64,000 nucleotides of DNA from Peribacillus sp. FSL P2-0133 (lineage in GTDB: Bacteria > Bacillota > Bacilli > Bacillales > DSM-1321): the NCBI RefSeq assembly GCF_037975445.1, contig NZ_CP150254.1:5640001-5704000 (forward strand), written 5' to 3'. Positions 1-10,346 of this stretch are shown here, one piece after another (position 1 is the stretch's first letter; every line of letters starts with the position of its first letter). The translations under genes were made by a program, and so were the position numbers. The notes under the pieces are model-generated. The model saw nothing but the letters and a program-made list of their open reading frames with translations, was not told where the DNA came from and did no database searches.

Positions 1-98
1 GTTTCCATTGCCTCGATATGAGGAGTGATCTCATTCTCCGCAAAAGCGCTTACCATTTTCCGCATCATTTCCTGTTCTTCTGTAAACTTGAAATCCAT
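1..98 (-). CDS. acyl-CoA dehydrogenase, N-terminal fragment
   Basis: Only the first 32 codons lie in the window; the gene runs off the left edge. The start is an ATG preceded by GGAGGG at good spacing. The peptide begins MDFKFTEEQEMMRKMV and continues with FAENEI, the typical opening helix of FAD-dependent acyl-CoA dehydrogenases (MmgC/AcdA type). It lies 35 bp downstream of mmgB on the same strand, so it is probably the next gene of a beta-oxidation operon and would catalyse the first, FAD-dependent, dehydrogenation step. Identification rests on a short stretch plus context. Confidence 0.75.
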   Translation of the reverse strand, partial: MDFKFTEEQEMMRKMVSAFAENEITPHIEAME

Positions 99-133
99 CC
101 TTCATCCCTCCATAGCTGCACATCTTTCCATGA

Positions 134-985
134 TTAGTTATATTCGTAAAAGCCACGTTCTGATTTCTTGCCTAGCCACCCAGCTTTTACATATTTCCTT
201 AACAGCGGACACGGTCGGTATTTATCGTCTCCCAGCCCTTGGTGAAGGGTTTCCATTATATACAAGCATGTGTCTAGCCCAATGAAGTCAGCTAGCGTAA
301 GCGGGCCCATCGGGTGGTTCATTCCCATTTTCATTACGTCGTCGATCGCCTCTTTAGTAGCGACGCCCTCATATAGTGTATAGATGGCCTCATTGATCAT
401 CGGCATTAAAATCCGATTAGCTACAAAACCTGGAAAATCATTGACTTCCACCGGTACCTTGTTCAAGGATTCAGCCATCTTTTCAACTTCTTTATAAACT
501 TCATCCGATGTAGCAAGGCCTCGAATGATCTCAACCAGCTTCATGACCGGAACGGGGTTCATAAAGTGCATGCCAATTACCTTTTCCGGCCTTTTCGTGG
601 CAGCGGCTATCTCGGTAATCGGAAGCGAAGAAGTATTGGATGCAAGAATGACGTGTTGCGGTGTGATTTCATCCAACTCGGCGAATATTTTTGTTTTTAT
701 TTCCATGTTTTCCACCGCAGCTTCAATCACTAAATCTACCGCAGCCGCATTTTTCAAATTAGTCGATGGAGTCAACCGGGAAAGGATTGCATCTTTCTCC
801 CCGGATTCCATTTTCCCTTTTTCAACCTGCCGGGAAAGGTTCTTGGTAATTGTCCCTAACCCCTTTTCTACATATTCATCTTTTAAATCGTGTAAAAGAA
901 CTTCATAACCGCTCATTGCACAGACCTGGGCAATGCCAGATCCCATCTGTCCCGCACCAATGACCATCACCTTTTGAATGCCCAT
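134..985 (-). CDS. mmgB: 3-hydroxyacyl-/3-hydroxybutyryl-CoA dehydrogenase
   Basis: 283-residue NAD-dependent dehydrogenase that interconverts 3-hydroxyacyl-CoA and 3-oxoacyl-CoA in the cytoplasm. The N-terminal Rossmann fold carries GAGQMG at residues 10-15. The family segments [10 protein letters not shown] (about 88-97) and [10 protein letters not shown] (about 115) follow, and the catalytic His is in GMHFMNP (His140). The C-terminal helical domain holds PGFVANRI and [12 protein letters not shown]. Length matches the single-domain HBD/MmgB family. A GGGGGG ribosome binding site precedes the ATG. It sits between mmgA (31 bp upstream) and an acyl-CoA dehydrogenase gene, as in the B. subtilis mmg operon. 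Confidence 0.93.
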   Translation of the reverse strand: MGIQKVMVIGAGQMGSGIAQVCAMSGYEVLLHDLKDEYVEKGLGTITKNLSRQVEKGKMESGEKDAILSRLTPSTNLKNAAAVDLVIEAAVENMEIKTKIFAELDEITPQHVILASNTSSLPITEIAAATKRPEKVIGMHFMNPVPVMKLVEIIRGLATSDEVYKEVEKMAESLNKVPVEVNDFPGFVANRILMPMINEAIYTLYEGVATKEAIDDVMKMGMNHPMGPLTLADFIGLDTCLYIMETLHQGLGDDKYRPCPLLRKYVKAGWLGKKSERGFYEYN

Positions 986-1016
986 GAAAATCCCCCCTCA
1001 TTTATCTATGAAACTA

Positions 1017-2210
<1,194 letters not shown>

Positions 2211-2234
2211 TATTTCCCCCTATAAGTAACATTG

Positions 2235-2252
2235 ATTGAACGCTCGCTCAAT
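2235..2252 (-). promoter_or_regulatory. palindromic operator upstream of mmgA (TetR-type)
   Basis: ATTGAACGCTCGCTCAAT is a nearly perfect 18-bp inverted repeat (14 of 18 positions self-complementary), lying between the mmgA promoter and its ribosome binding site. The GA-CG-CG-TC pattern resembles operators of TetR-family regulators of fatty-acid genes. It differs from the TGAATGA-type FadR box found upstream of fadF, so a different regulator may bind here. The regulator assignment is inference. Confidence 0.5.
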
Positions 2253-2272
2253 TTGGAGTTAAAAAAATAGTG

Positions 2273-2315
2273 TTGTAAGCGCTTAATAATATATTATATT
2301 ACACATTTTTCTCAA
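2273..2315 (-). promoter_or_regulatory. mmgA promoter with overlapping cre site
   Basis: On the minus strand a SigA-like promoter reads TTGAGA (2310-2315), an 18-bp spacer and TATTAT (2286-2291). Immediately downstream, TTGTAAGCGCTTAATA (2273-2288) matches the CcpA operator consensus WTGNNARCGNWWWCAW at 14 of 16 positions, with the central AAGCGCTT intact, and covers the end of the -10 and the expected transcription start. Binding there should repress under glucose. The B. subtilis mmg operon is known to be catabolite repressed. Confidence 0.65.
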
Positions 2316-2350
2316 AAATGAAAATATTTAGTTTATAAATATTTGAAAAT

Positions 2351-2397
2351 ATTGCCTGCTTCCATTTGATCCAACCCATTTGGAAGAAGCAGGCAAT
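2351..2397 (-). terminator. intrinsic terminator after fadF
   Basis: ATTGCCTGCTT (2351-2361) is the perfect inverted complement of AAGCAGGCAAT (2387-2397), giving an 11-bp stem just after the fadF stop. The downstream minus-strand sequence is AT-rich rather than a pure T-run. It separates fadF from the mmgA unit. Confidence 0.65.
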
Positions 2398-2408
2398 TCC
2401 ATTATAAA

Positions 2409-4544
2409 TTAAGAGGCAATCGATTTATTTTCACCAATGACCGCTTTTTCTAGTAGTTCAGCTACATCATACGTTTTAACATTTTCCTCAACTTCTTTTG
2501 CTTTCGTCCCATCAGATAGCATGGTCAGGCAATAAGGACACCCTGAACTGATCACTGTTGGACTGACGGCTAGCGCTTGTTCGGTACGGGCCACATTAAT
2601 GCGGTTTCCTGTTTCCTCTTCCATCCACATCAAGCCGCCTCCAGCTCCACAGCACATACCCTTCTCTCGGTTACGCTCCATCTCAATAAGTTTCACACCA
2701 TCAATGGATTGCAAGATTTCACGCGGCGGGCTGTAAACTTCATTGTACCTTCCCAAGTAACAGGAATCGTGAAATGTAATCGTCTCATTCACCGGGTACT
2801 GAGGCACCAACCTGCCTTCACTGACAAGTTTGGCTAACAGTTCAGTATGGTGATACACTTCCGCTTCCAAGCCAAAATCCGGATATTCATTCTTAAAGAT
2901 ATTGTATGCATGCGGATCGATCGTCACGATTTTCTTAATTTCATTCTTCTGGAACTCTTCTATATTTTTCATTGCAAGCTCCTGAAAGACAAACTCATTA
3001 CCCAATCGACGGGGAGTATCCCCTGAGTTTTTCTCCTTATTTCCGAGAATTGCAAATTTGATGCCCGCTTCATTCAATAATTTAGCAAAGGAAAGGGCAA
3101 TCTTCTGGCTACGGTTATCGTACGATCCCATTGAACCTACCCAGAATAAATACTCGAATTCTTCGTCTGCCTTTTTTAATTCCTTTACGGTAGGGACACT
3201 GACATCTTCCCGAAGGCTTCGCCAATCTTCCCTCTCTTTACGGTTCAGTCCCCACGGGTTTCCTTGACGCTCAATATTCGTCATGGCACGTTGCGCATCA
3301 GGATCAAGTCTGCCCTCTGTCAACACTAGATAACGGCGCATATCGATGATTTTGTCGACATGTTCATTCATTACCGGGCATTGATCTTCACAATTCCGGC
3401 ATGTGGTACAAGCCCAAAGTTCTTCTTCCGTAATGACTTCGCCAATCAGGCTCGGACTGTAAGCCTCGGTTGCTGCAGCAGATTCCTGCGCCCCCTGCGC
3501 GGCACCAGCCAAAGCTATCTTATTTCCCTTCGTATTTCCAAAAACAAAAGATGGCACCCATGGCTGCTTCGTTGTAACGGCAGCGCCTGTATTTGTTAAA
3601 TGGTCACGCATCTTGATTATGATATCCATCGGTGACAGCATTTTACCGGTACCTGTAGCCGGGCACATATTCGTACAGCGCCCGCACTCCACACAGGCAT
3701 AGAGGTCCACCATTTGGTACTGCGTCAAATCTTCGATATATTTGGCACCGTAATATTGATTGCCTTCTTTGTCGAAAACCTCTTCTTCCAAATCAACCGG
3801 TTTCAATTTCCCCGGATTGTCCAGTCGATTCAGGAATACATTTATCGGACCGGCAATCAAGTGAGCATGCTTAGATTGCGGGATATAAACAAGGAAAGAT
3901 AATATGATCAGTAAATGCAGCCACCAAGCTACATAAAAAACGACTGTCGCCGCTGTTGTCCCCATCCAGCCGAATAGGAAAGCGATGCTTGATGCGACAG
4001 GCTCTGACCAAGTCGCATCGTGTCCATGCCAGATCATCCCCATTCCATTCCCCAGTAATACGGTGATCATGATACCGGTGATGAAGATGACAACCAAACC
4101 TGCTTTGAAATCCCTTTTCAAGCGAACGAGCTTTTCGACATAACGGCGGTATGCCGCCCATAGAATTGCAACAAGAACGGTAAGCGTCACAATCTCCTGG
4201 AAGAAAGTAAAGGCCGGATAAACAGGGCCAAACGGTAAGTGCCACCCCGGTCTTAAGCCTTTAACGAAAAAGTCAAGTGCACCAAATTGCACTAAGATGA
4301 AACCATAAAATAACATGGCATGAATGATCCCGCTCTTTTTATCTTTAAAGAGCTTCTTCTGTCCAAATACATAAACCCCGATTTTAACAAGACGATCTTT
4401 CACACGGTTATCGAATTCCACTTTTTTGCCAAGTTTTATATAAGCTATACGGGTCTTTATCAAGTAGACAAACAAACCGGCGGCGTAAGCGGTTACAAGC
4501 AGGAATGCAACTAAGTTGATCCACAGTAAACCATTCATTTCCAT
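2409..4544 (-). CDS. fadF: membrane-anchored iron-sulfur oxidoreductase FadF
   Basis: 711 residues from the ATG that has GGGGG eight bases upstream; an in-frame ATG 35 codons earlier lacks a ribosome binding site. The first ~250 residues form several membrane segments like a nitrate-reductase gamma (cytochrome b) subunit. Two ferredoxin-type clusters follow (CVECGRCTNMCP near 285, CTTCRNCEDQCP near 383). Two CCG-type modules end the protein (CHDSCYLG near 594, CCGAGGG near 634, SGCPYC near 668). The architecture matches FadF (YwjF), thought to pass electrons from acyl-CoA dehydrogenase/ETF to the quinone pool. A FadR-like box lies in its promoter, in line with the known FadR regulon of B. subtilis. 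Confidence 0.92.
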   Translation of the reverse strand: MEMNGLLWINLVAFLLVTAYAAGLFVYLIKTRIAYIKLGKKVEFDNRVKDRLVKIGVYVFGQKKLFKDKKSGIIHAMLFYGFILVQFGALDFFVKGLRPGWHLPFGPVYPAFTFFQEIVTLTVLVAILWAAYRRYVEKLVRLKRDFKAGLVVIFITGIMITVLLGNGMGMIWHGHDATWSEPVASSIAFLFGWMGTTAATVVFYVAWWLHLLIILSFLVYIPQSKHAHLIAGPINVFLNRLDNPGKLKPVDLEEEVFDKEGNQYYGAKYIEDLTQYQMVDLYACVECGRCTNMCPATGTGKMLSPMDIIIKMRDHLTNTGAAVTTKQPWVPSFVFGNTKGNKIALAGAAQGAQESAAATEAYSPSLIGEVITEEELWACTTCRNCEDQCPVMNEHVDKIIDMRRYLVLTEGRLDPDAQRAMTNIERQGNPWGLNRKEREDWRSLREDVSVPTVKELKKADEEFEYLFWVGSMGSYDNRSQKIALSFAKLLNEAGIKFAILGNKEKNSGDTPRRLGNEFVFQELAMKNIEEFQKNEIKKIVTIDPHAYNIFKNEYPDFGLEAEVYHHTELLAKLVSEGRLVPQYPVNETITFHDSCYLGRYNEVYSPPREILQSIDGVKLIEMERNREKGMCCGAGGGLMWMEEETGNRINVARTEQALAVSPTVISSGCPYCLTMLSDGTKAKEVEENVKTYDVAELLEKAVIGENKSIAS

Positions 4545-4629
4545 GCAGTCTTTCCCCCTCTTTAGTAAATTGCAAATGCCAGGTACCATTTTGGGAAATT
4601 TGGCATTTTTCTGAAATTTAATTAATTCC

Positions 4630-4657
4630 ATTATATAATGAATGAGCATTCAGTCAA
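4630..4657 (-). promoter_or_regulatory. fadF promoter with FadR-like box
   Basis: The minus strand reads TTGACT (4652-4657), a 16-bp spacer and TATAAT (4630-4635). TGACTGAATGCTCATTCA (4639-4656) overlaps the -35 and spacer and matches the published FadR consensus TGAATGAMTANTCATTCA at 16 of 18 positions. Repressor bound there would block RNA polymerase until long-chain acyl-CoA accumulates. Confidence 0.72.
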
Positions 4658-4829
4658 CTTTTTTCTTTCTAAAACTATTTAATTTTTCTGGACCTTAATT
4701 ATATAATTCGACAATTTCGTGTATTACCCTTCTGCATTCTAAAAAAATGAGGACCCTCTCCCCGCTTTTTAATGGTTACTAACAGGGAATTAGAGCCAAA
4801 CTAAATATAATCATTTAGGGGGGATTTTT

Positions 4830-6032
4830 TTGAAGATAATCACTACGATTGCCTCTATATTTTTATTGATCTTCTCTTGGTGCTGGGTTGATCTTAAGGT
4901 AGGGCATAAGCGTTATTTGAAGCACGCAGCCAACATAAAATATCCGCCTCGGAACAGCGACATGACTGTATTCACATCAGGGAAAATCCTGTTTGATGAT
5001 TACATGAAGGAAGTAAAGCAAGCTAAGGACTCCATCCATATCCTTTTTTATATTGTAAAAAATGATAAATTCAGCAAGGACTTTTTGAAGTTACTGCAGT
5101 CAAAAGCGAAAGAGGGCGTGGAAGTGCGGCTTTTAGCCGATTGGGTAGGAAGTAAAGGGATGTCCCGCCAAGTCATTCAGGAACTAACTAAAAGCGGCGT
5201 TCATTTTTCTTTCAGCTTTAAACCGAAACTCCCCTTCCTTTTCTATACAATACAAAAAAGAAATCACCGTAAGATCACGGTGATAGATGGAAAAATCGGC
5301 TATCTTGGCGGCTTTAATATCGGTAAGGAGTATATAAACCAAGGGGAGAAGCTAAACCCGTGGAGAGATTACCATTTAAAAATGACCGGGGAAGGTGTAA
5401 AGGACCTTCAGGAAGTCTTCCTCTCGGATTGGTTCTATGATACAAACGAGGATTACAGAGGAACGCCTGCCTATTTCCCGACATTGACACCCGGGACGCA
5501 GGCACAGCAATTTGTCGTCACGAATGGCAGTGATCTTGAACAGTCACTTACACACATAATTCGGCAAGCCACTAAAAAAATCATTATCGGGACCCCATAT
5601 TTCATTCCCAGTGAAACTTTATTTCAAGAATTAAGGGAAGCACTTGCACGCAATGTTTCCCTTACGATCATCGTACCTGAAATTTCAGACCATGCCCTTG
5701 TCAAGGAAGCTTCTTTTCCCTATTTCCGGGTACTAATAAAAGAAGGGGCTGAAATCATGCAATTTCAAAGAGGGTTCTACCATTCTAAAGTGATTCTGAT
5801 TGATGATATAATGTGTGATATCGGTACGGCTAATTTTGATAAACGCAGTTGTTTTTTAAATAGTGAAATCAATTGCATCGTATTTGACCGGACATTCATA
5901 GAAGATGTAGAAAAGGAGTTGGCAGTGGACCTAGCCGAATCCAAGCCGCTAAACGGGGACGAGATTTCCAACATGAATGTAGTCCGTTCAGCAAAAGAAT
6001 CGCTGGCTGCCATCCTTTCTCCTTTTCTTTGA
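4830..6032 (+). CDS. clsB: cardiolipin synthase (phospholipase D family)
   Basis: 400-residue membrane protein starting at TTG behind GGGGGG. One N-terminal hydrophobic segment (about 3-20) anchors it, followed by two PLD domains. HKD motif 1 is HRKITVID near residue 145 with downstream GGFNIG; motif 2 is HSKVILID near 316 with downstream GTANFDKRS. The two motifs form one active site that condenses phosphatidylglycerol into cardiolipin. Length and position next to uvsE match YwjE/ClsB, the minor cardiolipin synthase of B. subtilis. uvsE starts 28 bp downstream and probably shares the transcript. Confidence 0.9.
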   Translation: MKIITTIASIFLLIFSWCWVDLKVGHKRYLKHAANIKYPPRNSDMTVFTSGKILFDDYMKEVKQAKDSIHILFYIVKNDKFSKDFLKLLQSKAKEGVEVRLLADWVGSKGMSRQVIQELTKSGVHFSFSFKPKLPFLFYTIQKRNHRKITVIDGKIGYLGGFNIGKEYINQGEKLNPWRDYHLKMTGEGVKDLQEVFLSDWFYDTNEDYRGTPAYFPTLTPGTQAQQFVVTNGSDLEQSLTHIIRQATKKIIIGTPYFIPSETLFQELREALARNVSLTIIVPEISDHALVKEASFPYFRVLIKEGAEIMQFQRGFYHSKVILIDDIMCDIGTANFDKRSCFLNSEINCIVFDRTFIEDVEKELAVDLAESKPLNGDEISNMNVVRSAKESLAAILSPFL

Positions 6033-6060
6033 CATCCCGTTGCTCAAGGAGAAAAATATA

Positions 6061-7014
6061 ATGAAAATAAGATTTGGATTCGTATCCAATGCCACCTGTT
6101 TATGGGAAGCTTCTCCGGCTAAGACACTTACTTACAAGCGATATAGCTCACTTGGCGCGGAAAAAGGAATGGAAAAACTCCTGGATGTGACAAGGCAGAA
6201 CATTGAAAATACCTTAAGGGTCCTTCAATATAACACGGCACACCAAATAGAAATATACCGGATGTCCAGTTCCATTGTTCCTTTAGCCACACATCCCGAA
6301 ATAGAATGGGATTTCGTTACACCTTTAAAAAAAGAGTGGAAACAGCTTGGCGATTGGGCCACTGCACACAAGATGAGGATCAGCTTTCATCCCAATCAGT
6401 TTACGCTGTTTACCAGCCCTAAGCCCGAGATTACACAAAATGCCGTAAAAGATATGGAGTTCCATTATAAAATGCATGATGCAATGGGCATTGCGGACAC
6501 CTCTTTCATAAATATCCATGTCGGTGGGGCCTATGGTGATAAAGAGTCCGCCCTTGTAAGGGTTCATGACAACCTTAAATCGCTGCCTATGCACGTCAAG
6601 GAAAGAATGACTTTTGAGAATGATGATAAAACCTATACAGCATCTGAAACCCTGAGCGTATGTAAGAGGGAAGGCATCCCACTTGTATTCGATTACCACC
6701 ATCATCTAGCAAACCTTTCAGATGAGCCGCTAAACGAGCTGCTCACCGATGTGTTCACCACTTGGAGGCAAGCAGGAGCGGTACCAAAGATTCATATTTC
6801 ATCCCCAAAATCGGCAGGTGAATTTCGCTCGCATGCAGATTATATTGATTTGGACTTCATCATGCCCCTTTTTAAAGTGCTTAAGGATCTTGGACAGGAC
6901 GTCGATTTCATGATCGAAGCCAAGATGAAGGATCGGGCAATGTTGCAGCTGATTGAAGATATAGCTAAGGTTCGTGGTGTAAAAAGGGTGAGCGGCGGTG
7001 CCGTCGAGTGCTAA
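6061..7014 (+). CDS. uvsE: UV DNA damage endonuclease
   Basis: 317 residues from the ATG preceded by AAGGAG; an in-frame ATG seven codons earlier lies in front of that site and is not favoured. UvsE is a metal-dependent TIM-barrel nuclease that nicks 5' of pyrimidine dimers and some other lesions. Family segments are visible in order: GFVSNAT at the N-terminus, SFHPNQFTLF, INIHVGGAYGDKE, TFENDDKTY, VFDYHHHLAN, PKIHISSPK and FMIEAKMKD, which supply the His, Glu and Asp metal ligands. It directly follows clsB and ends at a strong terminator shared with convergent argS. Confidence 0.94.
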   Translation: MKIRFGFVSNATCLWEASPAKTLTYKRYSSLGAEKGMEKLLDVTRQNIENTLRVLQYNTAHQIEIYRMSSSIVPLATHPEIEWDFVTPLKKEWKQLGDWATAHKMRISFHPNQFTLFTSPKPEITQNAVKDMEFHYKMHDAMGIADTSFINIHVGGAYGDKESALVRVHDNLKSLPMHVKERMTFENDDKTYTASETLSVCKREGIPLVFDYHHHLANLSDEPLNELLTDVFTTWRQAGAVPKIHISSPKSAGEFRSHADYIDLDFIMPLFKVLKDLGQDVDFMIEAKMKDRAMLQLIEDIAKVRGVKRVSGGAVEC

Positions 7015-7024
7015 TTAACCTAAA

Positions 7025-7062
7025 AAAAAGCGGCTTGTTTCGTTAGAAACAGCCGCTTTTTC
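7025..7062. terminator. bidirectional terminator between uvsE and argS
   Basis: AAAAAGCGGCT and AGCCGCTTTTT flank a short loop, with inner TGTTTC/GAAACA pairing. A-runs and T-runs on both sides serve both converging genes. Confidence 0.9.
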
Positions 7063-7064
7063 CA

Positions 7065-8735
7065 TTACATTTTTTCCGGTGCCGAAACCCCGATTATAGC
7101 TAATGCATTCTTTAAAGTAATTTGGACGGATTTGACCAGTCCTAAACGCGCCTTACTTCTTTCCATCTTTTCAACATCCAAAACCTTATCTGCATTGTAG
7201 AAACTGTGGAATGTAGAAGCCAGGTCGAATATATAATTCGTCATGCGGTGAGGCATCCGTTTTTCGGCTGCTTCCGCAATTGCCTGCGGAAAATCTCCTA
7301 ATTTCTTCAAAAGCTCCACTTCTTTTTCAGTAGCTAGGGCAGAGAAATCAGTGACGCCTTCATAGCTGATCCCTTGTTCCACACCTTGGCGTAAAATGCT
7401 GGAAATCCGGGCATGGGCATACTGTGCATAATAAACCGGGTTTTCATTGGACTGCGATACCGCAAGATCCAAATCGAAATCCATGTGAGTATCCGCACTT
7501 CTCATCGCAAAGAAATAACGGGTTGCATCCAGACCTACTTCATCAATAAGGTCACGCATCGTAACTGCTTTACCGGTACGCTTACTCATCTTCATTTTCT
7601 CGCCATCCTTGTACAGGTGAACAAGCTGGATGATTTCCACTTCAAGCTGCTCGCGTTTGTACCCTAATGCTTCGATCGCCGCTTTCATACGCGGTATATA
7701 GCCGTGGTGGTCTGCACCCCAGATATTGATCAGCGTTTCAAAGCCGCGCTCCAATTTATTACGGTGATAGGCAATATCCGGTGTCAGATATGTGTAAGAC
7801 CCATCCTGCTTAATAAGCACCCGGTCTTTATCATCGCCTAGTTCCGTAGAGCGGAACCATGTAGCCCCATCTTCCTCGTAAACATGGCCCCTGTCCCTCA
7901 ACACTTTGAGTGCCTCATCAATTTTACCGTCTTGATATAGAGATGTTTCGGAGTACCATACATCGAATCCGACACGGAAATTACCCAAGTCCGTTTTCAG
8001 TTTTTCCATTTCATATTTCAAGCCGTACTCACGGAAAAATTCAAAACGTTCCTTTTCATCGGCATTTACATATTTATCTCCATATTCACTGGCAAGCGTC
8101 TTACCGATGCCAATGATATCTTCGCCATGATAACCGCCCTCCGGCATATCCTTTTCGAGGCCAAGTGCCTGGAAATAGCGGGCTTCTATGGAAATGGCCA
8201 AATTATTAATTTGGTTTCCTGCGTCATTGATATAGTATTCACGTGAAACATCATAACCTGCTTTAGAGAGGATATTACATAACGTATCACCTACTGCTGC
8301 ACCACGGGCATGCCCAAGGTGAAGATCACCGGTCGGGTTCGCTGAAACGAACTCCACTTGGATTTTTTCGCCTTTACCAAAGTCACTTTCCCCATATGCT
8401 TCATCCACTTTCAAAATGACAGGGACCAATTCTGTCAAATAGGAATTATTCATGTAGAAGTTGATGAAACCAGGTCCTGCAATCTCGATTTTTTCGATGG
8501 ATGCTTTTGAGTTGTCAAAGTTTTCGATGATTGCCTCTGCTATCATCTTTGGCGCTTTCTTTGCAATCTTCGTTAATTGCATGGCCATATTCGTGGAATA
8601 ATCTCCGTGTGTCTTATCTCTCGGCAGTTCCAATACAACATTTGGAATCTGCTCTTCCGTTGCTAAACCAGCTTTAATGACCGCCGCTTTAATCTCTTCT
8701 TTCAGTTTTTCCTGTACCTCTTTTACTATATTCAT
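7065..8735 (-). CDS. argS: arginyl-tRNA synthetase
   Basis: 556-residue class I aminoacyl-tRNA synthetase that charges tRNA-Arg. The N-terminal ~110 residues form the ArgRS-specific additional domain. The HIGH signature appears as HLGH in [13 protein letters not shown] near residue 133 and the second signature as KMSKRTG near 383. A C-terminal helical anticodon-binding domain (DALR type) ends the protein. The ATG lies three bases after the stop of ywiB, so the two genes are co-transcribed from the promoter in front of ywiB, the same arrangement as in B. subtilis. Confidence 0.97.
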   Translation of the reverse strand: MNIVKEVQEKLKEEIKAAVIKAGLATEEQIPNVVLELPRDKTHGDYSTNMAMQLTKIAKKAPKMIAEAIIENFDNSKASIEKIEIAGPGFINFYMNNSYLTELVPVILKVDEAYGESDFGKGEKIQVEFVSANPTGDLHLGHARGAAVGDTLCNILSKAGYDVSREYYINDAGNQINNLAISIEARYFQALGLEKDMPEGGYHGEDIIGIGKTLASEYGDKYVNADEKERFEFFREYGLKYEMEKLKTDLGNFRVGFDVWYSETSLYQDGKIDEALKVLRDRGHVYEEDGATWFRSTELGDDKDRVLIKQDGSYTYLTPDIAYHRNKLERGFETLINIWGADHHGYIPRMKAAIEALGYKREQLEVEIIQLVHLYKDGEKMKMSKRTGKAVTMRDLIDEVGLDATRYFFAMRSADTHMDFDLDLAVSQSNENPVYYAQYAHARISSILRQGVEQGISYEGVTDFSALATEKEVELLKKLGDFPQAIAEAAEKRMPHRMTNYIFDLASTFHSFYNADKVLDVEKMERSKARLGLVKSVQITLKNALAIIGVSAPEKM

Positions 8736-8738
8736 GCG

Positions 8739-9179
8739 CTATGCTTCCTCCTTGTAGGAAATCGTCATCTCATATTGACCGGGTTCGCTTCCCTGCATAT
8801 GTAACATATATTTAAGGACAAGTTTCCCTTGTTTGGTCTGTTCATCCCATTGATGATGTATCTTCTTCGCGGTCGTCCGTAATCCTAACCTGCCATATAT
8901 ACTTTCATAATGTCCATTTGTCGCTTCCTGCAGGCGGAAAAGCTGTCTCATTTTAATGGCGCCATTTCTAAGCAGGATCGTTTCATCCGGTTTGTGCTTA
9001 ATGGTCGTTTGTGTTTGACCGGCTTCATTTTCCTCTTTATATTGCAAATATAAATCTGCACCTTTATACATTTTTGTACCAAATGTCACCAGCTCATACG
9101 TTTCCGTTTCTGAGCCGTGCATGATTTTTGTCTGTAAAGTCACTTTAATAGCATGCTTATCTATATCATGAAGAGTCAA
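8739..9179 (-). CDS. ywiB: DUF1934 family protein YwiB
   Basis: 146-residue soluble protein of the DUF1934/YwiB family, predicted as a lipocalin-like beta-barrel, with no established function. The start is TTG with AAGGAAGTG in front. The sequence shows alternating polar/hydrophobic strands and segments such as ETYELVTFGTKMYKG and DETILLRNG. The strict link with argS, three bases downstream, is conserved in Bacilli and is the main clue to its role. No signal peptide or membrane segment is seen. Confidence 0.82.
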   Translation of the reverse strand: MTLHDIDKHAIKVTLQTKIMHGSETETYELVTFGTKMYKGADLYLQYKEENEAGQTQTTIKHKPDETILLRNGAIKMRQLFRLQEATNGHYESIYGRLGLRTTAKKIHHQWDEQTKQGKLVLKYMLHMQGSEPGQYEMTISYKEEA

Positions 9180-9217
9180 AGCTACACTTCCTTCATCATG
9201 TCGTTCTTAACTTTATA

Positions 9218-9246
9218 AGTATAAATATTCTTCAAGGAAGTTTCAA
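9218..9246 (-). promoter_or_regulatory. SigA promoter of ywiB-argS
   Basis: The minus strand reads TTGAAA (9241-9246), a 17-bp spacer and TATACT (9218-9223), a close match to the vegetative consensus about 40 bp upstream of the ywiB start. No T-box-like leader fits in that distance. The stretch 9247-9400 shows nothing further that I recognise. Confidence 0.65.
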
Positions 9247-9400
9247 CTTGGAGCGGAAAATAAAGTGTAAATCCAAAAGTGTGAGGATAAACTGTCGAAA
9301 TCATGTTGTTGCAATTCATTTGATTTTAACGCAATAATGACTCATTGGGGCGGAATTATTCAAAAAGGGTCCTTCAGATGTAAAATTCTTTTCCTGAATG

Positions 9401-9440
9401 GATAAAAAAAGACCATTCCCGCTAAAAAACGGGAACAGTC
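9401..9440 (-). terminator. intrinsic terminator after speB
   Basis: The minus-strand RNA pairs GACUGUUCCCG with CGGGAAUGGUC (two G-U wobbles) around an eight-base loop and then runs into seven U residues. Confidence 0.88.
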
Positions 9441-9453
9441 AAGTCTTCCATCA

Positions 9454-10332
9454 TTAACCTTTTTGAACCCAACCTAGAATCATTTCGCGAATCAGCTTGC
9501 TAGCCGTGTTCGCAGTTTGCTCGGATGGATCATAAATCGGTGCCACTTCTACTAAATCGCAGCCGACTACATTAATCTCAGACCGTGCTATCTCATGAAT
9601 CGAAGCCAAAAGCTCTTTGGAAGTGATGCCTCCACAATCTACGGTGCCTGTCCCTGGCGCATGCGCAGGATCAAGAACATCGATGTCGATCGTCACATAT
9701 ACAGGACGACCAGCTAACTGCGGCAGTACTTCTTTCAGAGGTTCAAGAACTTCAAATTTAGAGATGTGCATGCCATTTTCTTTTGCCCATTGGAATTCTT
9801 CCTTCAGACCGGAACGAATGCCGAAAGAGTATACATTTTTCGGGCCGATAAGTTCTGCGGATTTACGGATGATGGACGCATGGGAAAGCGGCTCTCCCTC
9901 ATAATCCTCACGTAAATCTGTATGGGCATCCATATGGATGATGGCCATATCGGGATACTTTTTGAACATGGCTTTAATGACTGGCCATGTGACAAGATGT
10001 TCCCCTCCCATACCCATTGGGAACTTGCCTGCATCCAACAAGCTGTCGACAAATTTTTCAATCATATCGATACTGCGCTGCGGATTGCCGAATGGTAATG
10101 GAATATCCCCGGCATCAAAGAATTTAACTTCCTCTAATTCACGATCTAAATATGGACTGTACTCTTCCAAACCAATCGAAACTTCACGAATCCGGGTAGG
10201 GCCGAATCGAGAACCCGGACGGAAACTTACCGTCCAGTCCATCGGCATGCCGTATAGTACAGCTTCTGATTCCTCAAAAACAGGGTGGCTTTTAATGAAT
10301 ACATTGCCTGAATAGGCTTCATCGAATTTCAT
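9454..10332 (-). CDS. speB: agmatinase
   Basis: 292-residue ureohydrolase that hydrolyses agmatine to putrescine and urea with a binuclear manganese centre. Metal ligands are visible in GGEHLVTWP (near 109), MDAHTDLRE (near 137) and DIDVLDPAHAPGTG (near 217). Length matches bacterial SpeB. It lies 14 bp downstream of speE with its own GGGAGG ribosome binding site, forming a two-gene polyamine operon in which SpeB product feeds SpeE. A strong terminator follows. Confidence 0.96.
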   Translation of the reverse strand: MKFDEAYSGNVFIKSHPVFEESEAVLYGMPMDWTVSFRPGSRFGPTRIREVSIGLEEYSPYLDRELEEVKFFDAGDIPLPFGNPQRSIDMIEKFVDSLLDAGKFPMGMGGEHLVTWPVIKAMFKKYPDMAIIHMDAHTDLREDYEGEPLSHASIIRKSAELIGPKNVYSFGIRSGLKEEFQWAKENGMHISKFEVLEPLKEVLPQLAGRPVYVTIDIDVLDPAHAPGTGTVDCGGITSKELLASIHEIARSEINVVGCDLVEVAPIYDPSEQTANTASKLIREMILGWVQKG

Positions 10333-10346
10333 GGTCCATGCCTCCC

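Noticed and set aside
4639-4652. TGAATGAGCATTCA as a stand-alone 14-bp palindrome operator
   Set aside because: The 18-bp alignment to the FadR consensus explains the site better; the short palindrome is a by-product.
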